Positions 37,763-46,775 of a stretch of DNA of 64,000 nucleotides are shown here, piece by piece. Origin of the DNA: Desulfatirhabdium butyrativorans DSM 18734 (GTDB taxonomy: Bacteria > Desulfobacterota > Desulfobacteria > Desulfobacterales > Desulfatirhabdiaceae); NCBI RefSeq assembly GCF_000429925.1, contig NZ_KE386986.1, positions 168,218 through 232,217 of the forward strand, read 5' to 3'. Under the pieces are notes generated by a model. The model did not search any database. It saw nothing but the letters and a program-made list of their open reading frames with translations, and had not been told where the DNA came from. Each line of letters starts with the position of its first letter. The first letter of the stretch is position 1. A program made the translations under genes and the position numbers.

Positions 37763-39135
37763 AACGATTTTCATCGGCCCTTGCTGCGATGGTGTTGCTG
37801 CAGTTGATCTCAGGCTGTGCCGTATACCACCCCGACGCGCTGGATGAGCAGGCGCAGTTTCCACACCGCATCGTCCATCTCCTGGCCGATACCGCTTCGA
37901 TCCCGCTGCCCAAAGCGCGTGTCTGCCAGTTTAATCCGGATGACGGTCTCGATGTGACGGAAGTGTGCATTCTTGCCGTGGTGAACAATCCGGAGCTGAA
38001 GCTTGCCCGAGATGATACGGGGATTGCGCGGGCGCAGGCGTTTTCCGCCGGACTTCTGCCCAATCCCCAGTTGGGTTTCGGAGCGGATTTTCCGACGGAC
38101 AACGTGGCGGGTTCTTCCTATACAGCGTTCAATGTGGGATTGAGCTACGATATCCGGAAGCTGATCGGCCTGAATTCCGGGAAAGAGGCCGCCGTGAAGA
38201 AGGTGCATCATGCCGATCTGACCCTGCTTTGGCAGGAATGGCAGGTCATCGGCAAGGCGCGGCTGCTGTTTGCCAGAAGCATCGAGCAGCGGCGGATCCT
38301 GCAGGTGATGGACGAGCAGCGCCGCATGCTGCAGGAGCGCATGCACCGAACACGGCATGCAATGGACGAAGGGAATGTCACCCGGTCCGTGGCCGACGCC
38401 GATGTGGCGGTGCTGGCGGATATCGATCGGCGGATTGCAGAATCCCAGAGAAAGGCCGCTGCTACGCATCAGGAATTGACCCGGCTGTTGGGCCTTTCAT
38501 CAGATGTGGCGCTCAACCTGAGCGGAGATGCCGATGTGCCGGACATCGACGAATCCGGCGTCCGTGAGGCGCTGGATCGCCTGATCCAGCGCCGGCCCGA
38601 TCTGATGGCCCTGAAGTCGGGATACGAAAGCCAGGACCTGCGCTACCGGCAAGCCGTGCTGGAGCAGTTTCCGGCAATCGGCGTGGGTATCACCCGGGCA
38701 AACGATACCAGCGACATTCACACCATCGGGTTTTCGCTAAGTATCGAGCTGCCGCTCTTTGATCGGAATCAAGGAAAAATCGCCGTGGAAATGGCCACCC
38801 GTCAGCGGCTTCACGATGAATTTGAAATCCGACTGTGCGAAGCCCGAAGCGATATCGAACGGGTTATGGCCGATCAGAAGCTGTTGAATAAACGACTGCA
38901 GGCGCTTCATGCCGACATCGCCGGTCTGGAAGACTCCGTCGGCATCACCGAAGCGGCGTATGCGGCCGGGAACATCGATGAAATTACCTGTATCGCATTG
39001 CGCACCGCCCTTTTTGAAAAGCGGATCGAACGGATCGGGATCGAACAGGCGGCCCTCGAACAGCGTGCCGCCCTGCAATTGCTTCTGGGCAGCGATTTTG
39101 CGCAACTCCCACAGCAGGAAAGGAATCCTTCATGA
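37759..39135 (+). CDS. TolC-family outer membrane efflux protein (lipoprotein)
   Basis: Outer-membrane channel subunit of a tripartite efflux pump. The 458-residue product has a lipoprotein signal with the lipobox L-I-S-G-C at about residues 15-19, then two helical outer-membrane-efflux repeats (L-A-R-D-D-T-G-I-A-R-A-Q-A-F-S-A-G-L-L-P-N-P near 80-100 and R-R-P-D-L-M-A near 278). ATGA overlaps on both sides couple it with the phosphatase and the adaptor gene. Confidence 0.88.
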   Translation: MKRFSSALAAMVLLQLISGCAVYHPDALDEQAQFPHRIVHLLADTASIPLPKARVCQFNPDDGLDVTEVCILAVVNNPELKLARDDTGIARAQAFSAGLLPNPQLGFGADFPTDNVAGSSYTAFNVGLSYDIRKLIGLNSGKEAAVKKVHHADLTLLWQEWQVIGKARLLFARSIEQRRILQVMDEQRRMLQERMHRTRHAMDEGNVTRSVADADVAVLADIDRRIAESQRKAAATHQELTRLLGLSSDVALNLSGDADVPDIDESGVREALDRLIQRRPDLMALKSGYESQDLRYRQAVLEQFPAIGVGITRANDTSDIHTIGFSLSIELPLFDRNQGKIAVEMATRQRLHDEFEIRLCEARSDIERVMADQKLLNKRLQALHADIAGLEDSVGITEAAYAAGNIDEITCIALRTALFEKRIERIGIEQAALEQRAALQLLLGSDFAQLPQQERNPS

Positions 39136-40169
39136 CAAAACGTATGATTCAGCTCATTCTCTTGTGGGCCATACTGGGAACGATGTCGATGGCGGCCGCC
39201 TCGGAGCCCAGCGCCCTGGTGCGATGCGAACCCATCCGGAAAATGCTGCTGACTGGATCGCTCAAAGCCTACGGTCTCATCGATCTGGATCCCCGCCACA
39301 CACGCAGCATCAGCTTTCCCCATGCGGGTGTGGTTTCCCGCCTGATGGTCAACGTGGGACAGTGCGTTCAGAACGGCAGTCCCCTCCTGGAGTTTTCGAC
39401 CGATCCGGCCGAATCGTTTGCCTACAGCCAGGCAGCTTCGGCCGTCGATTACGCGAAGCGCTCCCTGGATCGGACCAGAACGCTTGTCGAGCAGAAACTG
39501 GCTACGCAGGCCCAGTTAGCTGCCGCCGAAAAGGCGCTGGCGGATGCCCGAGCCACCCTCGATGTAATGACTCGTCAGGGCAAGGGAACCAGCGTGAAGT
39601 CTCTGGTGGCTCCTTTCGACGGTATCGTCATGCGTCTGGACGTCAAGTCGGGCGAGCGGGTTCCGGCAGGCGTCCCCCTGCTGCACCTGTCACGGACGGC
39701 CTTTCTCATGGCTGATCTGGGAATTGAACCGGAGGATGTCGCACGCATTTCAAAGGGAATGACGGTTCATATCCGGACGGTTTTCGACAAGACCAAGAAG
39801 GCGGAGGGCAGGGTATCCTCCGTTGACGGCATCATCAATCCGCAGACCCGGCTGGTGGATGTCCAGGTAGAGATTCCCGGGGATCAAGCCGATCATTTCA
39901 TTCCGGGCATGCAGGTTCTTGGAGAGATTATTCTGGGAAACCGGGAGTACTGGGTCGTTCCCCGATCTGCGGTGCTCTATGACAGGGAAGGAGCCTATGT
40001 TTTTCAGATCGATCCTCGCAAGCGCGCCCATCGGGTGAATGTCACATTGGAGGAAGAAACCGATCATCTGGTGGCCATCAGTGGTGGATTCGATCCGCAG
40101 ATGCCGGTGGTGGTGCAGGGAAATTACGAATTGCAGGAAAATATGCCGGTTCGGGAGGAGCCCAAATGA
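39132..40169 (+). CDS. RND efflux periplasmic adaptor (membrane fusion protein)
   Basis: Links the inner-membrane RND pump to the TolC channel. The 345-residue product has a signal peptide (about residues 1-23), a split lipoyl/barrel-sandwich region around F-P-H-A-G-V-V-S-R-L near 59 and A-P-F-D-G-I-V near 159-165, a short helical hairpin (about 95-150), and a beta-barrel (about 190-260) with G-M-x-V-x-I-R-T-V. Overlaps its neighbours by 4 bases each side. Confidence 0.9.
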   Translation: MTKRMIQLILLWAILGTMSMAAASEPSALVRCEPIRKMLLTGSLKAYGLIDLDPRHTRSISFPHAGVVSRLMVNVGQCVQNGSPLLEFSTDPAESFAYSQAASAVDYAKRSLDRTRTLVEQKLATQAQLAAAEKALADARATLDVMTRQGKGTSVKSLVAPFDGIVMRLDVKSGERVPAGVPLLHLSRTAFLMADLGIEPEDVARISKGMTVHIRTVFDKTKKAEGRVSSVDGIINPQTRLVDVQVEIPGDQADHFIPGMQVLGEIILGNREYWVVPRSAVLYDREGAYVFQIDPRKRAHRVNVTLEEETDHLVAISGGFDPQMPVVVQGNYELQENMPVREEPK

Positions 40170-43100
40170 ATTCCCGCTGGATTCAGGCGCATCGACGCTC
40201 CATTCTCTTTCTAATGGCCCTTCTGGCGATTGCGGGTGTGGGCTCTTCCTTCAAGCTGCCGGTCACCCTTTTTCCCAATGTGGATTTTCCGAGGATCGTC
40301 GTATCTCTCGATGCCGGAGACCGCCCTGCCGAGCAAATGGCCTTGCAGGTGACACGACCGGTGGAGGAGGCTGTTCGCAGGGTGCCGGGTCTCGTGGATG
40401 TCCGATCGACGACAAGCCGGGGAAGCGCCGAAATTTCGATCAACATGAACTGGGGGGCCGACATGGCCGCAGCAACCCTGCAGGTCAATGCAGCGGTCAC
40501 CCAGGTGCTTCCCCGCCTTCCAAAGGATACGGCATTCGTGACCCGGCGCATGGACCCGACGGTGTTTCCCATCATCGCATACAGCCTGACGTCTTCCAAA
40601 TTTTCTCCGGTTGAACTGCGGGATCTGGCCCAGTACCAGCTACGTCCGTTGCTGTCGGGGGTTGCCGGCGTGTCGCAGGTCGATGTATCCGGAGGCGCAC
40701 GGGAGGAATACCGGATAACGGTGGATCCGGCCCGCCTTCAAGCTTATGGATTGGCTCTGAACGATGTCGCGGGGGCGTTGGGGGCTGCCAACGTCATTAT
40801 GGCTGTGGGCAAACTGGAAGATCATTATAAATTGTATCTGGTTGTTTCCGACACCCGGTTTGAAACGCTCGAACAGATTCGGCAGACCATCCTGAAAAGC
40901 GGGGTCAATGGCGTGGTGAGGCTGGAGGATGTCGCGACGGTCGACACCGCAACGGTTCCCCAGTGGATTCGAATCACCGCCGACGGCCGGGATGCCGTTA
41001 TGGTTCAGGTGTATCAGCAGCCAGGCGCCAACAGCGTTCAGATCGCTGCGGAAATCCGGGCCAAACTGGAAAGCTTCCGAAGGCAGATGCCCAAGGGGGT
41101 CATCATCGCCAACTGGTATGACCAGAGCCGTCTGGTAGTGGCTTCTGCGGCAAGTGTCCGGGATGCCATCCTGATCGGTGTTGTTCTGGCCATGATCGTT
41201 CTGCTGATTTTCCTGCGCAATCTGAAAATCACCCTGATTGCCATGATCATCGTGCCTGCCGTTCTGGCGGCTACGGTAGTCATGCTCTATGCTCTCGGCA
41301 TGAGCTTCAACATCATGACGCTGGGCGGGATGGCGGCAGCCGTCGGGTTGATCATCGACGACGCCATCGTGATGGTCGAACACATTACCCGCAGACTCCG
41401 CGGCGGAAAAGGCCCCCACCATGGCCGGGTGATGGAGGCCGCCAGAGAATTTTTCCAGCCCCTTTCCGGATCGAGCGCTGCGACCTTGATCGTTTTCGTT
41501 CCGCTGGCGTTTCTGAGTGGTGTGACAGGGGCTTTTTTCAAGGCGCTGTCCCTGACCATGGGCTCGGCTCTGCTCATCTCCTTTTTGATGACCTGGCTGG
41601 CAGTGCCGATTCTCGCCGACCATCTGCTGAGCCGAAAGGATGCCGAACAAAAGGAGGGAGGAAGGTTGACCGCCTGGCTTCATGAGAGATATCACCTGCT
41701 GATGGAACGGTTGCTGGCGCATCCGAGCCTGGCGCTGATCCTGATCGTACCGCTTCTCGCTTCGGGGTGGCTGGCGTTCCGGCATGTCGGCTCCGGCTTC
41801 ATGCCCGCCATGGATGAGGGTGGCTTCATCCTCGATTATCGGTCTGAACCCGGAACGGCCCTTTCGGAGACCGACCGTCTGGTGCGGCAGGTGGAGGAAA
41901 TCGTGCGGAGCGTTGCCGATGTGGATACCTATTCCCGCCGTACGGGCACAGGACTGGGCGGAGGGCTTTCCGAGGCCAACGAAGGGGATTTTTTCATCCG
42001 TCTCAAGCCGATGCCACGCAGGCCCATCGAGCAGGTCATGGACGATATCCGCAACCGGGTTGAAGAGAAAGTGCCCGGGTTGCATATCGGCATGGCCCAG
42101 TTGATGGAGGATCTCATCGGTGATCTAACGGCCGTACCGCAACCGATCGAAATTAAAATCTTTTCAGACAATGCCGCCAAGTTGCAAGATACCGCCAGAC
42201 GCATTGCCCGGAACATCAGAAGCATCCCCGGCGTCATCGAAATCCGCGATGGCATCAATCCGGCGGGAGATGCGCTGGTTGTGCATGTCAACCGCACGCG
42301 CGCAGCCCTTGAAGGGGTGGATCCGGAAGCCATTACGCGGCTCTTGCAGGCCTACATCAGCGGGATGATTACGACAGAGGTGCAAAGCGGCGTCAAAATG
42401 GTGGGTGTCCGGCTGTGGATTCCGGAAGGGTTGCGTACTACGGACCGGGACCTCAAACACCTGCAATTAAGAGCCCCCGATGGCCATTTGTTTCCACTCA
42501 GGCGGGTGGCCAAGATCGAAGCGCTGAGCGGTGAACCGCAGATCAGCCGTGAAAACCTCAAACGCATGGTGGCCGTTACGGCGCGCATCAGCGGCCGGGA
42601 CATGGGATCGGTGATCCGGGATGTCAAGCGGATGCTGGATCAGCCCGGTATACTGCCGGCAGGGATGTATTACGATTTGGGCGGCGTCTACCAGCAACAG
42701 CAGATCGCCTTCAAGGGACTGCAGGCGGTGTTTGCGGCGGCAGTCGCCCTGGTATTTCTGCTGTTGCTTTTTCTCTACGAGAATTTCCGGGTCGTTCTTT
42801 CCATCATGTCCATTCCCCTGATGGCCGTTTCGGCCGTATTTATCGGGCTGTGGGCGACCGGCATCGAACTGAACATTTCAGCGATCATGGGCATGACCAT
42901 GATCGTAGGAATCGTCACTGAGGTGGCGATTTTCTATTTTTCGGAGTACCGGGAGCTCGTGCGGCATGAACCGCACAGAGCCGCGCTGATCGATGCCGGG
43001 AAGAACCGCATGCGACCGATTGCCATGACTACATTTGCGGCGATCCTGACCTTGCTGCCCCTGGCCTATGCCATCGGTCAGGGCTCGGCCATGCAACAGC

Positions 43101-43339
43101 CCCTGGCCATCGCCATCATTTCGGGTCTTGTGGTGCAGCTGCCCCTGGTGCTGCTGGTCATGCCCGTTGTGTACGATCTGCTGACCGGACGTTCCGGGAA
43201 ATGGGCGCTTTCCGGGGATATTCCGGAAGATCCGCTGCCGGAAACACAAGGCTGCTGCGGGGAAGGCGGCGAGCCCATGACCGAAACGGGGGGGGGAAAA
43301 CCGGTGAACATCCCGCAGGAGCCGCGCTGCTCCGAATAG
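40166..43339 (+). CDS. RND-family efflux pump inner membrane protein
   Basis: Proton-driven pump of 1057 residues with the typical pair of six-helix halves and large periplasmic loops (about 30-330 and 560-860). F-P-N-V-D-F-P near residue 33 and G-L-I-I-D-D-A-I-V-M-V-E-H near 395-407 (proton-relay aspartates in TM4) are present, fitting the AcrB/MexB-like (HAE) branch. The C-terminal tail is unusual: the last six or so codons, including the TAG stop, lie in a right-end fragment of repeat A (43318-43358). The tail may have been altered by repeat insertion. It ends the SpoIIE-TolC-MFP-RND operon. Confidence 0.9.
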   Translation: MNSRWIQAHRRSILFLMALLAIAGVGSSFKLPVTLFPNVDFPRIVVSLDAGDRPAEQMALQVTRPVEEAVRRVPGLVDVRSTTSRGSAEISINMNWGADMAAATLQVNAAVTQVLPRLPKDTAFVTRRMDPTVFPIIAYSLTSSKFSPVELRDLAQYQLRPLLSGVAGVSQVDVSGGAREEYRITVDPARLQAYGLALNDVAGALGAANVIMAVGKLEDHYKLYLVVSDTRFETLEQIRQTILKSGVNGVVRLEDVATVDTATVPQWIRITADGRDAVMVQVYQQPGANSVQIAAEIRAKLESFRRQMPKGVIIANWYDQSRLVVASAASVRDAILIGVVLAMIVLLIFLRNLKITLIAMIIVPAVLAATVVMLYALGMSFNIMTLGGMAAAVGLIIDDAIVMVEHITRRLRGGKGPHHGRVMEAAREFFQPLSGSSAATLIVFVPLAFLSGVTGAFFKALSLTMGSALLISFLMTWLAVPILADHLLSRKDAEQKEGGRLTAWLHERYHLLMERLLAHPSLALILIVPLLASGWLAFRHVGSGFMPAMDEGGFILDYRSEPGTALSETDRLVRQVEEIVRSVADVDTYSRRTGTGLGGGLSEANEGDFFIRLKPMPRRPIEQVMDDIRNRVEEKVPGLHIGMAQLMEDLIGDLTAVPQPIEIKIFSDNAAKLQDTARRIARNIRSIPGVIEIRDGINPAGDALVVHVNRTRAALEGVDPEAITRLLQAYISGMITTEVQSGVKMVGVRLWIPEGLRTTDRDLKHLQLRAPDGHLFPLRRVAKIEALSGEPQISRENLKRMVAVTARISGRDMGSVIRDVKRMLDQPGILPAGMYYDLGGVYQQQQIAFKGLQAVFAAAVALVFLLLLFLYENFRVVLSIMSIPLMAVSAVFIGLWATGIELNISAIMGMTMIVGIVTEVAIFYFSEYRELVRHEPHRAALIDAGKNRMRPIAMTTFAAILTLLPLAYAIGQGSAMQQPLAIAIISGLVVQLPLVLLVMPVVYDLLTGRSGKWALSGDIPEDPLPETQGCCGEGGEPMTETGGGKPVNIPQEPRCSE

Positions 43340-43358
43340 GGGTTTTCCGTTCAGACAC
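43318..43358 (+). repeat. Right-end fragment of repeat family A at the end of the RND gene
   Basis: GCCGCGCTGCTCCGAATAGG then GGTTTTCCGTTCAGACAC matches the right terminus of repeat A copies (compare 50136-50172). It supplies the RND gene's last codons and stop. Confidence 0.7.
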
Positions 43359-43424
43359 GAGATAGCGATACTTCTTCATGTTCTCTTCATGATGGCGGTA
43401 TAGGATAGCGCCAAAAGGCAGGGA

Positions 43425-43443
43425 CAAGACGTTGGGCGTCTTG
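43425..43443 (+). promoter_or_regulatory. Conserved leader hairpin upstream of the PepSY gene
   Basis: CAAGACG-TTGGG-CGTCTTG, a 7-bp perfect stem 45 bases before the start codon. It is kept in the truncated copy at 35.63 kb (loop TTGGT). It could be a regulatory or RNA-processing element; the function is inferred only from conservation between two copies. Confidence 0.4.
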
Positions 43444-43487
43444 TTGATCGGACTGCCGGAATCTGATTGAGAACAGGAGGCAGTGTC

Positions 43488-43889
43488 ATGAAGCGAAAAT
43501 GGATTGCCATCGTTGGAAGTGGGGCCTTGGCCCTCGGAGTTGCCGTTGCGGGCGCAAGCTTTGCCAAATCGGAGGGCGGCGGCGTTCGTTCCGGCGCCAT
43601 CCGGATCGAAAAGCAGTCCGAAGCGGAGTTTCCCTCAATGGCCAAGATTTCGATGGATCAGGCCGTCCAGAATGCCCTGGCTTCGGTTCAGGGGCAGGTC
43701 TTGAAAACAGAACTCGAGGATGAAAACGGCTTTCTGGTGTATGGGGTCGAGGTGGTGAGCGCCGACAAGTCCATCGTGGATGTGAAGGTGGATGCCGGAA
43801 CCGGAACCGTGCTGGCCATGGACCGGGATGAAGCGGATGGCGATGGTCACGAATCCGGCGAATCCGATGACCGGGATGCTGAGGATTGA
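43488..43889 (+). CDS. PepSY-domain secreted protein
   Basis: A 133-residue exported protein: signal peptide about residues 1-25 (K-R-K-W-I-A-I-V-G-S-G-A-L-A-L-G), then one PepSY domain about 45-112 (I-S-M-D-Q-A-V-Q-N-A-L ... L-K-T-E-L-E-D-E-N-G-F-L-V-Y-G-V-E-V ... V-K-V-D-A-G-T-G-T-V-L). The tail is very acidic (D, E, G, S, H). PepSY proteins often occur next to two-component systems or efflux genes and may sense or inhibit proteases; the role here is unknown. AGGAGG precedes the ATG at 43488. A truncated duplicate lies at 35.69 kb. Confidence 0.85.
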   Translation: MKRKWIAIVGSGALALGVAVAGASFAKSEGGGVRSGAIRIEKQSEAEFPSMAKISMDQAVQNALASVQGQVLKTELEDENGFLVYGVEVVSADKSIVDVKVDAGTGTVLAMDRDEADGDGHESGESDDRDAED

Positions 43890-43896
43890 TCCACCT

Positions 43897-43940
43897 AACG
43901 CGCCCCGGGCCCTGGCTGCTCTTGCGCGCCGGGGCGCGTT
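43897..43940 (+). terminator. Long GC-rich inverted repeat after the PepSY gene
   Basis: Twelve-bp perfect arms AACGCGCCCCGG (43897-43908) and CCGGGGCGCGTT (43929-43940) with a 20-base loop, 7 bases after the PepSY stop. The right arm is followed by TCCTTCC rather than a T-run. Probable transcription barrier. Confidence 0.5.
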
Positions 43941-43993
43941 CCTTCCGGTGATACAAACATACCGGATCGGCGTTGAAAGGTAAGGTGCAAGCC

Positions 43994-44926
43994 ATGATCG
44001 ACATCGAACATATGCGGCTGATGATTGAGGGAAAGGAAGTTCTGCGAGACATCGATCTCCATTTGCGACCCGGCGATACGTATGGTCTGCTGGGGCCGAA
44101 CGGCGCAGGAAAATCAACTACGATTTTCGCTATGTTGGGATTGCGTCCCAATGCCGGTGGCCATATCAGCGTTCTGGGCGGCGATCCGGCGCAGCAAGCG
44201 CTGGCCATTCGCCGTTCGGTGGGGGTGATGCCGGAGAAGGCAGGATTTTATGAATGGATGAGCGCCCTTGAGTATTTGAAATGGTACGCGCAGTTCTATG
44301 ATGTCGTGCCTTCCAGCTCGGGGGTGCTCGACATGCTCGAAAACGTGGGGCTTGGGGCGGAAGCTCAAGTGCCCATCGGGACCTATTCACGAGGAATGAA
44401 GCAGCGTCTGGCCGTGGCTCGGGCCTTGATGACCCATCCTCGATTGCTGATTCTGGATGAGCCCACCAATGGGCTCGACCCCAAGGGCAGGCGCGAGATT
44501 CACGACCTGGTGGTGGCATTTGCGTCAGCCGGGGATGTCGGGGTGCTGTTGTGTACCCACCTGCTGGACGATGTGGATCGCCTCTGCAACCGGATCGGGA
44601 TCATCGAAAATGGTCGGACCCGGCTCGAGGGCTCGCTGAGCGAACTGCTGGCGGAACAAGGGGGAGGTAAACGGTATCGTTTGCGCCTCCAAAGCGAGCC
44701 GGACACGACCACCCTGCCGGACGGGCTCGCCATAGCGGGCCGTGAAAACGGCTGGTGGCACGTTCGTGTGCATACGGCGCCACCTGGAGGGATGTCGAAC
44801 CTTTGGTCTGAACTGTGGCGGGCCGGCTGGAAAATTTTGGAAATCCGTTCCGAGGAGTCAAGTCTCGAGGAACTTTACATGAGCCATACCGGCAAGGACA
44901 ACCCCCATACTCTGGAGGCGGCATGA
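43994..44926 (+). CDS. ABC transporter ATP-binding protein (CcmA/NosF-like)
   Basis: ATPase of an ABC exporter; 310 residues. Walker A G-P-N-G-A-G-K-S-T about residues 36-44, signature Y-S-R-G-M-K-Q-R near 132, Walker B L-L-I-L-D-E-P-T near 150, and switch L-C-T-H near 187. A C-terminal extension of about 80 residues is typical of the ABC-2 exporter group. The ATG at 43994 was chosen because an alternative TTG 21 bases upstream reads into the hairpin spacer. It overlaps the permease gene by 4 bases. The cargo is unknown. Confidence 0.9.
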   Translation: MIDIEHMRLMIEGKEVLRDIDLHLRPGDTYGLLGPNGAGKSTTIFAMLGLRPNAGGHISVLGGDPAQQALAIRRSVGVMPEKAGFYEWMSALEYLKWYAQFYDVVPSSSGVLDMLENVGLGAEAQVPIGTYSRGMKQRLAVARALMTHPRLLILDEPTNGLDPKGRREIHDLVVAFASAGDVGVLLCTHLLDDVDRLCNRIGIIENGRTRLEGSLSELLAEQGGGKRYRLRLQSEPDTTTLPDGLAIAGRENGWWHVRVHTAPPGGMSNLWSELWRAGWKILEIRSEESSLEELYMSHTGKDNPHTLEAA

Positions 44927-45681
44927 TGCATACGATTTGGACCATTTCTCGAAAAGAAAGCGCGCAGATGCTGCGCAGTCAACGGGGCCTGCTGTGGTTG
45001 GTGGCCTTCAGCGGTCTGCTGTCGGCGTTCAGTCTGTTATTGGTGAGTAACACCGAACTGAGCCTGCTCGACAACGCGCAGGTGCTCTACATGATGGCCG
45101 GGACGGTCATGGCCGCAGGAGCGCTTTTGGCCGTCATTTTGGGAAGCGATGCCTACGCCGGGGAAAAGGAGCGCGGCACGTTGGCGCCTCTTTTGTGCGC
45201 CCCAATCGCTGCAAACGCGTTGCTCGCCGGAAAGGCCATGGGGTTGCTCGCCGCCTGGGGGGTCATGTTCGTGGTGTCGACACCGTACCTGTGGGCCGTG
45301 GGCGCGAGCGGCCAGAATCTTGGAGCCGCCTTGTGTTGCCTGGCCCTTTTCGGCACGCCGGTGGTGATCGGGTTCGGGTATCTGGCCATGGCCTTATCGG
45401 CCCGAACGGGAAGCGTTCTGGCATCGTTGTTGAGCACGGTCACGCTGTTGATGCTGGCCGCAAGTCCGCTGATCATCGGTCCCGGTCTGCGCGGCACAGC
45501 CATTGGCCGGATCCTGGATGCAGTCAACCCGTTTGCCGGAGCGCTCAACACCTTCGACAGTGTCATTATCGACAGTGATCCTTTTTCCGCTCAAACGGCA
45601 AGGCTGACGCTGGTGGTGGTATGGTTGGGACTATGTTTGATTGCGGCCCGGCGAAGCGCCGCCCGCCCCGATTTTCAATGA
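44923..45681 (+). CDS. ABC-2 type transporter permease (NosY-like)
   Basis: A 252-residue inner-membrane permease with six hydrophobic segments. It has the exporter landmark S-D-A-Y-A-G-E-K-E-R-G-T-L-A-P-L-L about residues 68-84 between TM2 and TM3. ATGA overlap with the ATPase gene fixes the start at 44923. The pair resembles the NosFY arrangement, but no nos genes are nearby. Confidence 0.88.
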   Translation: MMHTIWTISRKESAQMLRSQRGLLWLVAFSGLLSAFSLLLVSNTELSLLDNAQVLYMMAGTVMAAGALLAVILGSDAYAGEKERGTLAPLLCAPIAANALLAGKAMGLLAAWGVMFVVSTPYLWAVGASGQNLGAALCCLALFGTPVVIGFGYLAMALSARTGSVLASLLSTVTLLMLAASPLIIGPGLRGTAIGRILDAVNPFAGALNTFDSVIIDSDPFSAQTARLTLVVVWLGLCLIAARRSAARPDFQ

Positions 45682-45694
45682 GGAAGGGAATGTC

Positions 45695-46267
45695 ATGAAA
45701 AAATGGAAATACTTGCTGACAGCAATCGTCTCAACATTCCTGTTTACGGCCGTTTCTGTATCGGCCCAGGTGCCTGTATCCCTTGATCTCCAGTCTGACG
45801 GGAAAAATCCTTCGTCTCCTGTCATGGGGGACCACCTGCAATTCTGGAGTACCATCACCAACACGGGAACTTCCCCTATTGAGGGTCTGGTAGCGTGGGT
45901 CAGTCTGGTGGAAATTGATCCAGGCAATGAACAACCGGTGGATTTGGAAGACTGGAGCGCTCATAAGGCTGTAACCGGAGTATCTCTTGCACCAGGCAAA
46001 TCCTTGAGAACCGATTGGCCGATGCGATTGATCAAGGCCGGCGACTACCGGGTCGTGATCAGCGTCACCGACCGCATCGGCCGACAAGTGCACACCAGCC
46101 CGACCATCCAGTTTCATGTCCGGCAAAAGCCGGTGCTCCAAGCGGGACGGGTGATCCCGGTGGCAGCGGGGATTCCCCTGCTGATTGTCGGTTTGATGGT
46201 TTTCAATAAGGCGAAACAGCGCCACAAAAGGGTTTTTTCAACACATGGTCAAATACGAGAAGGGTAG
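45695..46267 (+). CDS. Exported membrane-anchored protein, ABC-associated, unknown function
   Basis: A 190-residue protein with a signal peptide (about residues 1-25), a beta-rich exported domain (about 26-145) containing T-N-T-G-T-S-P-I-E-G-L and a G-D-Y-R-V-V-I-S-V strand, and one C-terminal membrane helix (about 160-178, P-V-A-A-G-I-P-L-L-I-V-G). The layout resembles an immunoglobulin-like (CARDB-type) fold. It lies 13 bases after the permease with a clear ribosome site (AGGAAGGG), so it probably works with the exporter. I do not recognise the family. Confidence 0.75.
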   Translation: MKKWKYLLTAIVSTFLFTAVSVSAQVPVSLDLQSDGKNPSSPVMGDHLQFWSTITNTGTSPIEGLVAWVSLVEIDPGNEQPVDLEDWSAHKAVTGVSLAPGKSLRTDWPMRLIKAGDYRVVISVTDRIGRQVHTSPTIQFHVRQKPVLQAGRVIPVAAGIPLLIVGLMVFNKAKQRHKRVFSTHGQIREG

Positions 46268-46382
46268 ACATATATATCGGGCTGCGATTCGACGTGTGCA
46301 ATATTCATGGCGCTTTGCTCCACACCTGTGGATGAAAACAGTCCGGGAATCCACTGCTCACTAACATGCTTTTATGATAAGG

Positions 46383-46699
46383 TAGTGTCTGAACGGAAAA
46401 CCCCTATTCGGAGCAGCGCGTCGCCTGCGGGCAGGCAATTTTGCGATACAGCGTGAAATCCTGCGGAACACAGGACAGCCGCCCGATATCGTAAGGGCCG
46501 GGCGGGTCCGGATTCATCCAGAGAAGCCGAATCTAATGAATTCATAGGGTTTCTATCGTACTTTCTCTTGGAGAACGCCCGGCTCAATCACGCCTTTGGC
46601 GTGATCTCCGGCGGCTTCAGACAAGTTCCCGCTGCATCGCAAAACAGCCTGCCCTCCGGCTCAGGTTTTACCCAAAACGGGTTTTCCGTTCAGGCACTA
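46383..46699 (+). repeat. Complete MITE-like repeat family A (largest copy)
   Basis: About 317 bp with inverted ends TAGTGTCTGAACGGAAAACC and (reverse complement) TAGTGCCTGAACGGAAAACC. It contains the CACGCCTTTGGCGTG palindrome missing from the 19954 copy. Sequences on both sides (46268-46382 and 46700-46775) show no gene. Confidence 0.88.
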
Positions 46700-46775
46700 A
46701 GGTAGCGCTTCATCGCCGGCTGACGGACCTTACCCTCAATGCGTGGCGAAAGCGACAGCTTCCTGAGGTCTCTTG

